From Zea mays (Eukaryota; Streptophyta; Magnoliopsida; Poales; Poaceae), in the NCBI RefSeq assembly GCF_902167145.1, contig NC_050096.1:180269825-180333824 (forward strand): DNA of 64,000 bases, written 5' to 3'. Both the position numbers and the translations under genes were made by a program. Positions within the stretch are counted from its first letter, which is position 1. Each line of letters opens with the position of its first letter. The notes under the pieces are model-generated. The model made no database searches. It saw only the letters and a program-made list of their open reading frames with translations, and was not told the DNA's origin. Shown here piece by piece: positions 23,100 to 34,471 of this stretch.

Positions 23100-24610
23100 G
23101 AAATCCTCAACAATCTCATCGGGTAGCTAGGCAACAATAGCTGAATGAACATGCTTCTTGCGACTCAAGGCATCTGCAACCAAATTTGCCTTGCCCGGAT
23201 GATAGTGAATCTCCAAATCATAATCCTTGATAAGCTCCAACCAACGGCGTTGCCTAAGGTTGAGATCCTTCTGAGTGAATATGTTCTTCAAACTCTAATG
23301 ATCCGTGTACACTTGGCACTTAGTTCCCATAATGTAATGTCTCCATATCTTAAGTGTGTGCACCACGTCTGCCAGTTCTAAGTCATGCGTGGGGTAGTTC
23401 AATTCATGTTTCCACAACTGACGAGACGCGTAGGCGATCACATGTTTTTCTTGCATGAGCGCCCATCCTAAGCCTTGGCCACATGCATCACAATAAATAT
23501 TGAATCCCTTCTGTAGATCTGGAATAACCAACACTGGTGGTGACATTAACCTCTTCTTTAGGTGATCAAATCTATCTTGGTACTTCTCATCCCAGTTAAA
23601 CTCTCTTCCCTTCTCCAGAAGCGAGGTCATGGGCTTGGCAATCTTAGAAAATCCTTTAATAAATCTCCGACAGTATCCTGCAAGTCACAAGAAACTCCGG
23701 ACCTCAGTAACTATAGTGGGTATGCTCCACGCCACTATCTCCTTAACTTTAGCAGGATCCACTGATATTCCTTCATTAGAAATGATATGTCCAAGAAAGG
23801 GCACCTCACCAATCCAAAACTCGCACTTGCTAAACTTGGCGTAGAGTTGATTATCTCGTAGCTTCTGTTGCACCAATCTCAGATGTTCCTCATGATCACT
23901 ATCACTCTTGGAATAAATAAGAATATCGTCGATGAACACTACGACGAATCTGTCCAAATACTCCATAAACTCCTTATTCATCAAATTCATAAAATAAGCT
24001 GGTGCATTAGTTAATCCAAACGACATAACAGTGAACTCATATAATCTATATCGGGTTGAGAAATCCATCTTGGAAAAAATGTGATGGCCTAATCTTCATT
24101 TGATGGTAACCCGATCGGAGATCAATCTTCGAGAATACCCTAGCATCTCTCATCCGATCAAATAAATCCTCCATGCGGGGTAATGGATACTTGTTCTTCA
24201 TAGTGACACCATTAAGTGATCTATAGTCCACGCACATCCCTTGTGATCCATCTTTCTTCTGTATAAATAGAACTGGCGCTCCCCCAAGGTGAGGAACTCG
24301 GACGAATGTACCCAGCCTCTTGTAATTATGTTAACTGCTTCTTCAGACCCTTTAACTCTTCTACAAACATCCGAAAAATCTCTAACCACACGGATGTTGT
24401 CACCAACAAACTTCCCATCTACTAAGTATGTCGCTAGTCTGGTGGCAGTAGTTACTGCAATTCCAACTTCAAACCTTTCTCCTTTGGAACTAGTGAGTTC
24501 TATGGTTCCCTTAGCATAGTGTATAAACTGTTTGTGCCTTTCTTAACCATGACATACCAAGGATCACGTCTATAGTGCTCTCTTCTAACACTATAGGGGT
24601 AGCCCATCTG
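23100..24610 (-). pseudogene. Element G protease end, reverse transcriptase and RNase H
   Basis: Pieces in several frames form one pol. VILGMSWLRKAQ-type protease end lies near 24530-24590, followed by a degenerate linker. Reverse transcriptase follows at 24237-24046 ([20 protein letters not shown], then [15 protein letters not shown]) and 24068-23685 ([18 protein letters not shown] and [13 protein letters not shown]). RNase H is at 23630-23295 ([17 protein letters not shown]). Frame changes lie near 24300 and 24070, and stops near 23680 and 23290. The catalytic YXDD-type box (FIDD) is intact, but the polyprotein is not. Confidence 0.85.
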
Positions 24611-25052
24611 GGTTAGAAACATAGGGTACGAAAGAAAGGATTGTAGACAAGGCAAGTAATTATGAAGCATGTTACTTTGGGGGGGATTTATTAGCTAAGT
24701 AGATTAGTGTGTCACCTACTAACGCTAATACATTACCTTATGGTGGTACATGCTAAGATGCCCGTCTATACTATTTCAATCAATCAAAGAAGCAAATCAG
24801 GCAGTGACCATCAGAACAATCAATCAACATTTTTTTAATAGAGAAAATAGTTTTAACTTTTGTCTTGGGTCTCCTGTCTTTTCAAAAGTTCATAAATGTA
24901 GGATTCCAAGGTGTGAAATCCATCTTGTCTCAGAGTAGAAAAGGTAAGAATGATCAGAGTAGAACAGGAAAAGGTGAGACAGGATCAAGATAAGGTAAGT
25001 AGATAAGGGTTTTGTCCATTTCTATCTAGGTTTCGTCCTACAGTCAACATTT
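24611..25052. other. Element G leader where gag is missing
   Basis: These ~440 bases lie between the primer-binding site and the first protease sequence. I see no Gag domain, no zinc knuckle and no long frame in either direction. A complete Del-type element would have more than 1 kb of gag here, so a deletion has removed it. Confidence 0.7.
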
Positions 25053-25064
25053 CCTCTGATACCA
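25053..25064 (-). other. Element G primer-binding site (initiator Met tRNA type)
   Basis: The minus strand reads TGGTATCAGAGG four bases inside the 5' LTR, matching the usual TGGTATCAGAGC site at all but the last base. Confidence 0.9.
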
Positions 25065-25068
25065 CTTC

Positions 25069-28000
25069 TGTCACACCCGGCTTTAAGAAACAAAGCCAGG
25101 TGCATCTCATACATGCGCCAAGAAGACAACATATATAATAACAGAGTGTATAGAGATAAATGTCACAAAACATCAGAGTACTTATTACATAGCGGAAGAC
25201 TTATTACAAAATAAAAGGATAAACATAAAACGAACTAAGGATCGTCGGCGCCAATGTCAACTGAGAAACGCCACCTAGATCAGATCAAACTCCTCGCCTC
25301 GTGGCTCCTCCTGAACCACCTGTTCTTCTCCTATGGGGGGGGGTGTGAGACAGCAAGGGTGAGCTCACACATGATCATCGCTCAACAAGTTGTGGGGAAT
25401 AATGTGACATGAACTCACCAAAGGTGGGAGCTCATGTAGTGTAAGGCTTATCAAAGAGAATGGTTAAAGCTGAGCATTGCTTTTAATGTTGGTCAAACTT
25501 TTATTAGCAATTACTAGATGTAAGTAAATACCAAACCTTAATAAATAATAGAAAAAAATTAATAATAAACCCATGCATATGCAAATGACAAATTGAGTTT
25601 AGGTTCCATAATTTAATCATCAGAGAGTCCTGAGCTGCTCATGACCGTGAGCTCGGCTAGTATACCAGTTTTACACTCTGCAGAGGTTATACCCTTTACC
25701 CACAAGTCATGTTACCCATCTGCCAAGGGGTCGCGACTCCCATACACCTCTACCTAGGAAGCGCGGCAGGGCAACACTACGAGGCCTTTACAAAGTTCCA
25801 CTAGCTTCCGAAAACCCGCTACAGTTTATAGGAAGCTCCAATGCAGGGTTCTTGCCTGACCGCCATCGCAGCAAAATCAACCAAGGACCTCCCTACACTG
25901 ACCACTCCCCTACTGCCCTTGCCCCTTTCGGGTAAGGTAGTCTTCCACTAGCTTTCCTAATTAGTCAGCCAAGGGCGTCCCATTAAACCCTTGTGGTGGC
26001 ACGTGTTTCTCAAGTTAAGCTCTATGTTCCAATTAACATTAATGAACTTGACATGAACATAAATAGAATAACAAGAATAATTGGAACATAGATATAATAA
26101 ATGATTATCCCAAAACCATGTAAAGCAATAGCAAACTACCCAAGTGATTCAGGGGTAAACAAGGTAATGAGATAAACAATCTAGGGTGACCTATTGGGTC
26201 CCATCAAAATTAACCTATGCATGAATAAATGGTATTAAAGAACATTATTGGGTAAAAAGTGGTCAAGGGCACAACTTGCCTTCAATGAGCTCCTGCTCAG
26301 CTACTTGAATCTGCTGCTCACCAAGATTCTCGGTCACGGGCTCTTCTACTCGCCACAATACAAACAACCACAGTATATAGAGAAAATTAACATCACACCA
26401 AACATGTAAACAAAATACACAATAATAATCTACATATTAAAATAAAATCCTAGGAACGGGAATCAAAATTTTTGGAGTTATAGATTTTAAGTTATGAATT
26501 TTCAAAGGTTTTATATGTTTAAAATGGATTAAGTGAGAGATTAAATTTCTTATTGTTTTCATGATAAAATAGAGGCTCTAAGTGGTAGAGAATAATATTA
26601 CAAAATTTTAGAAACTGGAATGAAGTAATTTAGACTAAAAATGGATTTTCTATTGATTTATCAAGTTCTAGTAATTATTTTCATATTAAAAATCCGTTTC
26701 CTATTTCATTTATTCAATTTAAACGATATCTGGACTGGGCCTCATTTTCTGATAACAGCAGGGGGCTCGGGATAATATTCCGCAGATCAGGACATAGCGC
26801 CAGAGGATGGCGGGTTCTATTTCAAATAAACCTAGGGTCCCTTAAGCAAAACGTCTCAGCGAAGGGGTATCGCGAGATCCTAGCCGTCAGATTAGGAACG
26901 GACGCCCCAGATTAAATCTGACCAACCCGAACCGGTATGCATCCCGAGTGCTCGGATCCATAACCAACGGCTCAGATTTTAAACACTCGCCAGGTAATCG
27001 CGACCGTCTAACCCGAGACCAACGGCCCAGATTGGCCCCGGCCGAAGGGGTATCCTTCAACTAATCGTGATCGCCCATTTTGAATCGGACGGTGCAGCAC
27101 TGTTCTTCCCTCACGCAACCTGGCGACGGCGGCGACCGCACGACGGTATCCTCGCCGGCGTAAGCCAATACGACTCTCCGGTGCCCTAACAAGTCCCTAA
27201 TTCGCCCCAAAACGAAGCGGAGATTACTATGAACACGTGAGTCGGTACTTTAGTGGGATCGATGTGAAGACGACGCACGCCCACGCCCTGATGCGGATCA
27301 GCGGCGGCGCAAAAGTCCGTCGAGCTCTTGCGCAAGGCGCCCAGGGGTCTAACCCTACCGGCACTAGTTCTACGCATTCCGGAGAACGAGTCGGACAAGA
27401 TGGCCGAGGTCTTACCGACGCCGCTGACGAGTCGAGGTAGGTCCACGGTACAACGCGAGTTCGGCGAAGGGCCCCACTCCGGCGAGGAATCGATGGCGAT
27501 CCCGACCCAAACACCACCCGTAGAGGACCCGCACAGTTTCCCCGGGATCAAGCGCAACTTCACGGCTAGCAACAGGTTCCGATTCTGGGCGTGGTTGGAT
27601 TTCCTACTGCGGCGGCGCGGTGGAGTTCTCTGCGTGTTCTCCGATTGGGAGTGAGGAGGAAGCAAGCGGGGACACCGGTGTCTTTATCCAGCTGAAGAGG
27701 ATATGGCAGGTGCACGGCAGGTGGTGGTTGAGCGCAACGGCCATGCCGATTTCTCCGGCCACCAGCTCCCAGCGCATACGGCGGAGATGGTTACGGACGC
27801 ACCCAGCTCGGTTCGTCTGTTACCGGTGAAGAAGGGATGACAGGTGGGTCCCGTACGCAGTCACACTGCCCAGAGCGCATGCAGCAAAAGAATTGGCCAG
27901 TGGGCCCGCCACGCCAGAGAGTCACCCAGCGCGCGCGCGAAGTAAGAGCGGCTGACAAGCGGGGACCCACATGTCGGCGTGCGCACGTGAGGGTGATGGG

Positions 28001-28512
28001 CCGCGCTGGTTGAAAAAGAATGGGGAATGGGCCAAAATCATTCCGAAGCCCAGGTGAGTTTTTCTTTTTCTTTTCTTTTTATTTTCTGTTTTCCCATTTT
28101 ATTCTTAATTCATTTGAATTCAAATTTTGAATTTAACTCAGGTGCTAATTCAAATTCATGTTAACCCTGCAATTTGGTCATACCCACAGATGGTGAAGTT
28201 ATTTAATTATAATATTATTTTGTATTAAATAATATTCCTTTCTCTCCTCTATTTTCATGGTTTCATTTTCAAGTTAGAGTTTAATTTCTATGGATCCATT
28301 GATATGCTATTAATGACACATTTATTTTATTAAACACAAATGCACAATCAAGTAAAAACTCAGCTTGAGACAAGTTTTGTTGGGTATCTATTATCATTTA
28401 TTTATTTGTTTAATTGTGGTGTTCACATGAAATGAGAAACATAGATAACACATATAGATGTAAAGTAATATAATTTCTCTTTCTAGCCTTTTCTTACAAA
28501 GTGGGTGTTACA
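25069..28512 (-). repeat. Element G 5' LTR (right copy)
   Basis: It is nearly identical to 18116-21563. Seen differences include a 2-bp length change in a G run (about 25336) and scattered transitions. Confidence 0.9.
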
Positions 28513-28534
28513 AAGTTGTTCGTCAACACGCAGC

Positions 28535-28557
28535 AGGCCCCTACCTGGCGCCCCAAC
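28535..28557 (-). other. Element F primer-binding region
   Basis: Directly inside the 5' LTR the minus strand reads AGTTGGGGCGCCAGGTAGGGG. Position and the GGCGCC core fit a Tat-type primer site. I cannot name the tRNA with confidence. Confidence 0.6.
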
Positions 28558-30090
28558 TGTCGGCGTTTCGACCCCGGGGGGTCCCTGGACCGACGAGTAA
28601 ATTGTCGCTGCGTGTCCCAGCCTAGATGGGTCGGCGCGAGATGGAGCACGATGGGGGGCAAGAAGAGGGAATCAGGCGTAAAGGAGAAACCCGCGGCCTT
28701 CGTGTTGTCCTGTGCCCAGGTCGGGTGCGCTTGCAGTAGGGGGTTACAAGCGTCCGCATGGGAGGGAGCGAGAGGCTTGTACGCGCCGTCCCGTCCTCGC
28801 CACGCGGCCAACCTTCTCGTATGAGAGCCCTGGACCTTCCTTTTATAGGTGTAAGGATAGGGCCCAGGTGTACAATAGGAGATGTAGCAGTGTGTTAACG
28901 TGTCTAGCAGAGAGGAGCTAGTGCCCTAAGTACATGCCGTCGTGGCAGCCGGAGAGGTTTTGGCACCCTGTTCATGTGATGTCGTGGCCGTCGGAGGAGC
29001 GCTGGAGCCTTGCGGAAGGACAGCTGTCGGGGCTGTCAAGTCCTTGCTGACGTCTCCTTGCTTCCGTAAGGGGCTGAGAGCCGCCGTCGTCATGGAGCAC
29101 GCGGGGCGCCATCATTATTTGTTTACCGGGGCGAGCCAGATGGGACGCCGGTCTTGTTCCCCGTAGCCTGAGCTAGCTAGGGGTAGGGTAATGATGGCCC
29201 CCCTGTGACGTGGTCGGTCCGAGCCCTGGGTCGGGCGAGGCGGTGGCTCCTCCGAGGTCGAGGTCGAGTCTGTCTTCCGAGGTCGAGTCCGAGCCCTAGG
29301 TCAGGCAAGGCGGAGACCATTGTCTGAGGCCAAGGCTGAGTCCGAGCCCTGGGGTCGGGCGAGGCGGAGTTCGTCGTCTTCCGGAGCCGAGGCTGAGTAT
29401 GAGCCCTGGGGTCGGGCGAGGCGGAGTTCGTCGTCTTCCGGAGCCGAGGCCGAGTCCGAGCCCTGGGTCGGGCGAGGCGGAGTTCGTCGTCTTCCGGAGC
29501 CGAGGCCGAGGCCGAGCCCTGGGTCGGGCGAGGCGGAGTTCGTCGTCCGAGGCCAAGACGGGGGCCGAGCCCTGGGGTCGGGCGAGGCGGAGCTTCCTAT
29601 GGCGCCCGAAGCCGGACTTGGCTGCTGTCAGCCTCACTCTATCGAGTGGCACAACAGTCGGAGCGACGCAGGCGGCGCTGTCCTCTTGTCAGGCCGGTCA
29701 GTGGAGCGGTGAAGTGACTGTGGTCACTTCGGCTTTGTCGACTAAAGGGCGCGCGTCAGGATAAGGTGTCAGGCCATCCTTGCATTAAATGCTTCTGCGA
29801 TACGGTCGGTCGGTGTGGCGATCTGGCCAAGGTTGCTTCTTGGCGAAGACTGGGCCTCGGGCGAGCCAAAGGTGTGTCCGTTGCTTGAGGGGGCCCTCGG
29901 GCGAGATGTGAATCCTCCGGGGTCGGCTGCCCTTGCCCGAGGCTGGGCTCGGGCGAGGCGAGATCATGTCCCTTGAGTGGACCGAGCCTTGACTTAATCG
30001 CACCCATCAGGCCTTTGCAACTTTGTGCTGATGGGGGTTACCAGCTGAGATTAGGAGTCTTGGGGGTACCCCTAATTATGGTCCCCGACA
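28558..30090 (-). repeat. Element F 5' LTR (right copy)
   Basis: It runs from TGTCGGCGTTTCGACC to CCCCGACA. For transcription of F the minus strand has a TATAAAAGG box at plus-strand 28841-28847. A GC-rich minisatellite lies at 29213-29600. Confidence 0.9.
29213..29600. repeat. GC-rich minisatellite in the F 5' LTR
   Basis: This is the same GAGCCCTGGGTCGGGCGAGG-based array as at 6811-7180. The two arrays differ in spacer content, for example in the GAGGTCGAGGTCGAG stretch, so units have been gained or lost since insertion. Confidence 0.85.
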
Positions 30091-30545
30091 AGCTTCTTTG
30101 AATATGTTGACGCGAGAGCAATTACAATCCAGTGTGAACAGTACAGAGGTACTATTCACCTATCTATAGGCACGGGACACGTCCCGAGTAAAAATACATT
30201 TATGACCTTAACATGTACTCATAATCGTAACATAAATCATCAGGGATTAACTAGTCTATTCTCTTCGACTCGGCATCATGTTTGACCTTTGTCGCCATCT
30301 TAAGCTGAAGCTGTCACTCTTCGACTGTAGCCTCGTCATTCGTCGTTGTCGCCTTCAGACAATGTCTTCGTCTTGAGGACCTTTGGTGGAGAAGAACCCC
30401 AACACAGACTAAGTTTCCTTCACTCCTCTTTGTGTTATTCCAAAGCTTTTTTGATTGATGAAGCTCCTGTAATATTCAGTAGTACGCTGAAAGAAAATGG
30501 TTAGTCGTGTTTTTGAGGACCTTCAGAAGAGGAAGGCCCCCAACT
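30091..30545 (-). repeat. Element A 3' LTR, right piece
   Basis: This continues the LTR interrupted at 6147, beginning with the duplicated AGCTT. It includes the TATA region (reverse complement of TATCTATAGGC at ~30161) and ends GAAGGCCCCCAAC. The next bases (TTGCCCCTCACAG) are a mutated polypurine tract read on the minus strand. Confidence 0.85.
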
Positions 30546-30621
30546 TGCCCCTCACAGTATTAATTTGTTTCTTTCTAACAAATTCAGACTGCGAAAGGAA
30601 CAAAGATCTTTAGCCAAAGGT

Positions 30622-30707
30622 CCGAAAAAACACCTTCCCTTCGCTAGAATAGCGAAACATTTTGCATTGTGGGCCCCACCGCTTAGTGGTGCCTTGTGTA
30701 TATATAC
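30622..30707 (+). promoter_or_regulatory. Promoter of the element A antisense gene
   Basis: A box at 30622-30654 (CCGAAAAAACACCTTCCCTT then CGCTAGAATAGCG) is shared with B and C. A TATA box (TATATATAC) at 30699-30707 lies 135 bp before the ATG at 30834. The same 135-bp spacing is seen in B. Confidence 0.7.
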
Positions 30708-30833
30708 AAGGGCTTGCGCTGAGAATATTTTTTGTGCTATCTAGCTTTGTGCTGTGCTTGTCGTTTTAGCTTTCTTCCTCTACGACCGCAATTGTTTTTG
30801 GAGCTTCGGCTTTCTGTTGCAATAATCACTGAA

Positions 30834-33723
30834 ATGGCCGAAGATAAGAAAAGCGTAGACCCCGTGCTTGCTGGTTTCTATGAGGCCATGGAGAGGACCA
30901 ACATTGAGAAAATCACTGATGACATGTTAGCTGGGCTGTCTAGGGACTCCAGTGACAATGAGAGTTTTGATGTTGAAAGTGAGAATGAAGATGCCGAAGA
31001 TCGGCCATGGAGGCCAAGTCATGTTGTTTTTGGGAAATCCACTGTTAAGCAAGGGCAAATTGAAGCGATGAAGGGCAGATTTTTCCATGATATATCCATA
31101 GTGAGGGATGGAGGAGAGAGCATTGTTCCTCTTCCTAAAGTAGATGAAGTGGTGGTATTTAAATGTTTTATGAAGGATGGGCTTCGTTTTCCCTTGCATA
31201 AGTTGCTGGTCGAAGTGCTGAAGACATTTGAGATATACCTTCATCAGCCTACTCCTAAAGCTTTGATTAAAGTTGGAGTTTTTATTTGGGCTATGAGGAG
31301 CCAAGGGCTGGAGCTAGATGCCAACTGCTTCTGCAACATTCACAAATTGTCCTACCAGACTAAGGCAGTTGGGAAAGAGCAATATCATAACAACTTCAGA
31401 TGCTATAGCTTTGTGTACCGGTCTGATGTGAGGTGTCCTGTGCAAACGTTTCGGAAAATGGTCGGGCTCTTGGGCGAAGCAATGGCTTTATGTTAAAATT
31501 GATCTGAGTAAGAGGGAGGATGTAAAGGGCATAATCCAGCATCCCATACGATCATGCTTCGGCATCAGGAAGCCTTCGATCGCAAGTGGAAACGAAGTAC
31601 ATGCATGTTTGATGGCCTTCAACACAGTGTGTACTTACTTTGGCACCAGAGATTTGGTTTAGGAGCACATTGCTTATAAGGTATGGCCACATGTTAATGA
31701 TTGGGAGATGTCGAAGGAGACCGCTGATGGCTCCAACGAAGGTGGCCTGGTCTATCTGAGATACACCTGTCGCTACAGAAGTTAGTTTGACGAGCCGAAT
31801 GATGGCTGGCTTGAAGCCGTTGAGGCAACCAATGATGAGCTGTTGTGGGCTTATACAAAGGCAGAGGACGAAGCCATGAACACTGCCTTCGATGCCCAAG
31901 GCAAAATGAGACTGAACAGGGTTTTTGATGTGATTCGATTTATTTATTCTGACTATAGCTTTCCCGCTCAGAAACAAGGAGCAAAGAGGAAAATCGCAAC
32001 CACGACTTCTTCCACCGCGTTGAAGCCAAAAAGGGCGAAAGTTTTGACTCAAAGGCCAAAGGTGCACTCTTTAGAGAAGACTGCTGCATTGCCTGCTATA
32101 GAGAAGATGGAGGTTGTTGAATGTTCCGAAGCTACCCTCTTGGCTTCTGAGATAATACCTGCTGTGACTGCCGATGCTACTATCACTACAGTAGAAGAAA
32201 CGGAAGCAAAGAGCTCAAAGACAGAGCATCCAAAACTGCAGAGTCCCTCAACCACGACGGGGTTTCTGAAGTTAACAACTGCTACCACAATAACTCCTAG
32301 GAAGGGGAGGAGAATGGCCAGTGTTTTGGACGCTGTTCTGAAATCTTCAAAGGTGCCAACTCCTGATTCTACTAAAGCTTCCAAGGATAATATTGAAAAA
32401 TTAGTGGTAGCTGCTGCACGCGCTTCTCCTACCTACGCTGAAGCTGGACCATTGAGATCTAAGCCCGTGGAGAAAGCAAAGGAAAGTCTTCCGAAAAAGC
32501 CATCATCGCCTATACCTGAAGCGCCTTCTCGAGACGATTTGGAATATATTGTTCGCCATGCTTCAGGGAAACAATTATCAGAAGAGCAAATTGTTGAAGT
32601 GCAACATTACGCAAAGGACCTGAAATACCCTCGAGGGTCCTTTGTATATGGAGGAAATGATGAAGATGATTTTATTTACTGTCTACCAGACAACAAGGAA
32701 ATAAATGTTTGTCGAGAAATGATGGATAACATGGGTTATCCGAAGCTTGAACTTGGACTATCTACAATGACGAAGGATCAACTTGCAGACAACCTTACTT
32801 ATAACAGCTTGAAGGTTTGTATATTTATTTTTGTATTCATTGATCCTTTGTTAGGCTCGGTTTGTGGTAATACTCATTATTAGTATTTTTGTGTTTTTGT
32901 TTGTCAGGGTCTTATCCTTAGCTATACATGTACATGTGGGCCGACCTGGCCCAGCACGGCACAGGCCCACAAAAGCACGGCCCACAAAGGCACGACCCAC
33001 AAAAGCACATATCTAATTATGGGACGTGTCGTGCCAGCACGTGTGCCCAGTCATCGGCCCACGACACGGCCGACAATTAGTTATGTGTGCCAGGCTGACC
33101 CAAATAGCCTAAAATACCTTAATGTGCCAGATCGGCCCATATACATACAACAGTAATATATCAACAAAAAATATAAAATATATATATGACCAAAATAAAA
33201 CTAAGATGTTTTATGGATGCACATTATAAACCTTTGGTCAGAAAGAAAAAAATATTACAAATAGCTCACAAATAATATTCAGTTCTCTGTTTAGTGTTTA
33301 ATTGAGTACTATACATCCATACAGAATACATATACAATGATCATCATCACTATTCACTATCCATATCTAGGTATTGGTTCTCGATGGTTTATTGAAGCTC
33401 TAGATTCTCCAAGTTATGCTAGTCATGTGGGCTTTGACGGACCTTAGTTAAATACCGAGTCTATATTTAGTGGGTCTCGATGGGCCTTAGTTAAATGGGC
33501 CGTGCCAGGCCGGCCCGTGGGCTTGACTTGAGGCCCAGGCACGACCCACAATGTGGGTCGTGCCGACCCAGGCCCACAATTAGATTGGTCCATGCCAGAT
33601 ATGGGCCGTGCCAGAAATTGTGTGCTTTGGGCCGGCCTATTAGGCACAGCACAATGTACACCTATATCCTTAGCAAGGCTTTGAAGGCCCAGAAAGATGC
33701 TGAAGACGAAAGCACTTGGATAG
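30834..33723 (+). pseudogene. Element A antisense gene (PF04195-like, 'putative gypsy type transposon'), broken
   Basis: The start is MAEDKKSVDP. Conserved blocks are EDAEDRPWRPSHVVFGKS, GLRFPLHKLLVEVLKTFEIYLHQ and GVFIWAMRSQGLELDAN, shared with the B and C genes and resembling Pfam PF04195. A basic, nuclear-localisation-like motif (KPKRAKVLTQRPK) is near 32025. A 1-bp loss near 31455 shifts frame, and TAG stops follow near 31661 and 31783 where B or C has Gln. Exon 1 ends at 32814 and the intron is 32815-32907 (GT..AG). Exon 2 (GLILS then KALKAQKDAED) is split by the hAT insertion and cut at 33724 by element B. It runs opposite to the element's own gag-pol direction. Function is unknown. Confidence 0.75.
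32923..33666. mobile_element. Non-autonomous hAT-type DNA transposon (744 bp)
   Basis: It is bounded by a perfect 8-bp duplication, TCCTTAGC, at 32915-32922 and 33667-33674. The ends are imperfect inverted repeats: TATACATGTACAT on the left, and TATAGGTGTACAT as the reverse complement of the right. Internally it is rich in GGCCC/GCACGGC motifs near both ends. No transposase frame is visible. The 8-bp duplication indicates the hAT superfamily. Confidence 0.8.
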
Positions 33724-34395
33724 TGTTGGTCACTTGTTCTCAAATGTTGTGAATCAAGATCAAGGCAACACAATTGTTAAGGATTAAGGACCTTCGTCCT
33801 CCAAAGCATTATCTCCTCTTGGATATAATGATCTTCAGACGAAGGTCATAAAGGACATGCCTTCATCATTCAAGAGAATAGGAGTACATAGAGATAATGA
33901 ATGTAATTCACCGGCTCATTCACATATGTATTTCATAATGTACACATGCACATTAACAAAATTTACATTACATTGATACCTTCGGCTTGTTCGAAGGTGC
34001 TGACGCGAGAGCGATTACAATCCAGCGTGAACAGTACGATGCTACTGTTCATCTATTTATAGGCACGAGACACAGCCTGAGTAAAAGTACATTTGTGTCC
34101 TTAACATTTATTCACAACTATAACATAAATCATTAGGGATTAGCTATCTTTTTTCTCTTGGGGTCAACATCATGTTTGGTCTTCATCATCATTTTAAGCC
34201 AAAGCCGTTAATCTTCGGCTATACCTTCAGCGTTCATTCTTATCATCTTCGGGCTATATCTTCGTCTTGTATACCTTTGCCATGGGAGAAAACTTCCATC
34301 CTGAAGCCGAAGCTCCCTGTAGTAATTCATGTTATGCTAAAAGCATATGGTTAGTCATGTTTTTGAGGACCTTCGGAAGAGGAAGGCCCCTAACA
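33724..34395 (-). repeat. Element B 3' LTR
   Basis: It starts TGTTGGTCACTTGTTCTC and ends GGCCCCTAACA. It is the reverse complement of the 50478-51161 LTR type, 672 bp. The TATA region is the reverse complement of TATTTATAGGC at ~34054. Confidence 0.9.
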
Positions 34396-34409
34396 GTAGC
34401 CCCTCGCAG
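34396..34409 (-). other. Element B polypurine tract
   Basis: The minus strand reads CTGCGAGGGGCTAC directly before the 3' LTR. It matches TTGCGAGGGGCTAC before the 3' LTR of C (57145-57158). Confidence 0.85.
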
Positions 34410-34471
34410 TATTAATTTGTTTCTTTGTAATGATTCAGGCTGTGATGTAAACGAAGGCCTTTAGCCGAAGG

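Larger units (their letters stand above)
18116..28512 (-). mobile_element. Element G: Tekay/Del-type chromovirus, gag deleted, nested in F
   Basis: LTRs of 3448 and 3444 bp start TGTCACACCCGGC and end GGGTGTTACA. The flanks are AAGCT (18111-18115) and AAGTT (28513-28517), a 5-bp duplication with one mismatch. G sits in the leader of F, only 45 bp from F's 5' LTR. The internal region is only 3.5 kb. It has pol on the minus strand but no gag. The first ~950 bp of the two LTRs differ at about 11 sites (~1%), so G is younger than F. Tekay, Prem1 and Xilon of maize have similar ~3.4-kb LTRs. Confidence 0.9.
6148..30090 (-). mobile_element. Element F: Huck-like Ty3/Gypsy Tat retrotransposon, interrupted by element G
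   Basis: F is bounded by a perfect 5-bp duplication, AGCTT, at 6143-6147 and 30091-30095. LTRs of 1539 and 1533 bp begin TGTCGGCGTTTCGACC and end GGTCCCCGACA. Without G (10.4 kb) the element is about 13.5 kb, the size I recall for maize Huck. On the minus strand the order is gag, protease, reverse transcriptase/RNase H, a second RNase H, integrase and a long non-coding 3' region, which is the Tat lineage layout. In the first ~345 LTR bases I count about 15 differences (~4%), mostly transitions. Confidence 0.9.
5885..33723 (-). mobile_element. Element A: Cinful/Zeon-like Tat retrotransposon, 3' part, with nested insertions
   Basis: A lies on the minus strand. It shows a 3' LTR (5885-6147 plus 30096-30545), a degenerate polypurine tract, and a gene on the opposite (plus) strand starting at 30834. 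It is interrupted by element F (TSD AGCTT) inside the LTR and by a hAT element in the antisense gene. Element B then cuts it at 33724. Gag, pol and the 5' LTR of A are not in the window. The terminal TG has become TA (TATTGG at 5885). Confidence 0.8.

Noticed and set aside
33444..33773. 109-codon minus-strand frame near 33.6 kb
   Set aside because: It spans the hAT right end, the A exon scrap and the B LTR end, three unrelated pieces.
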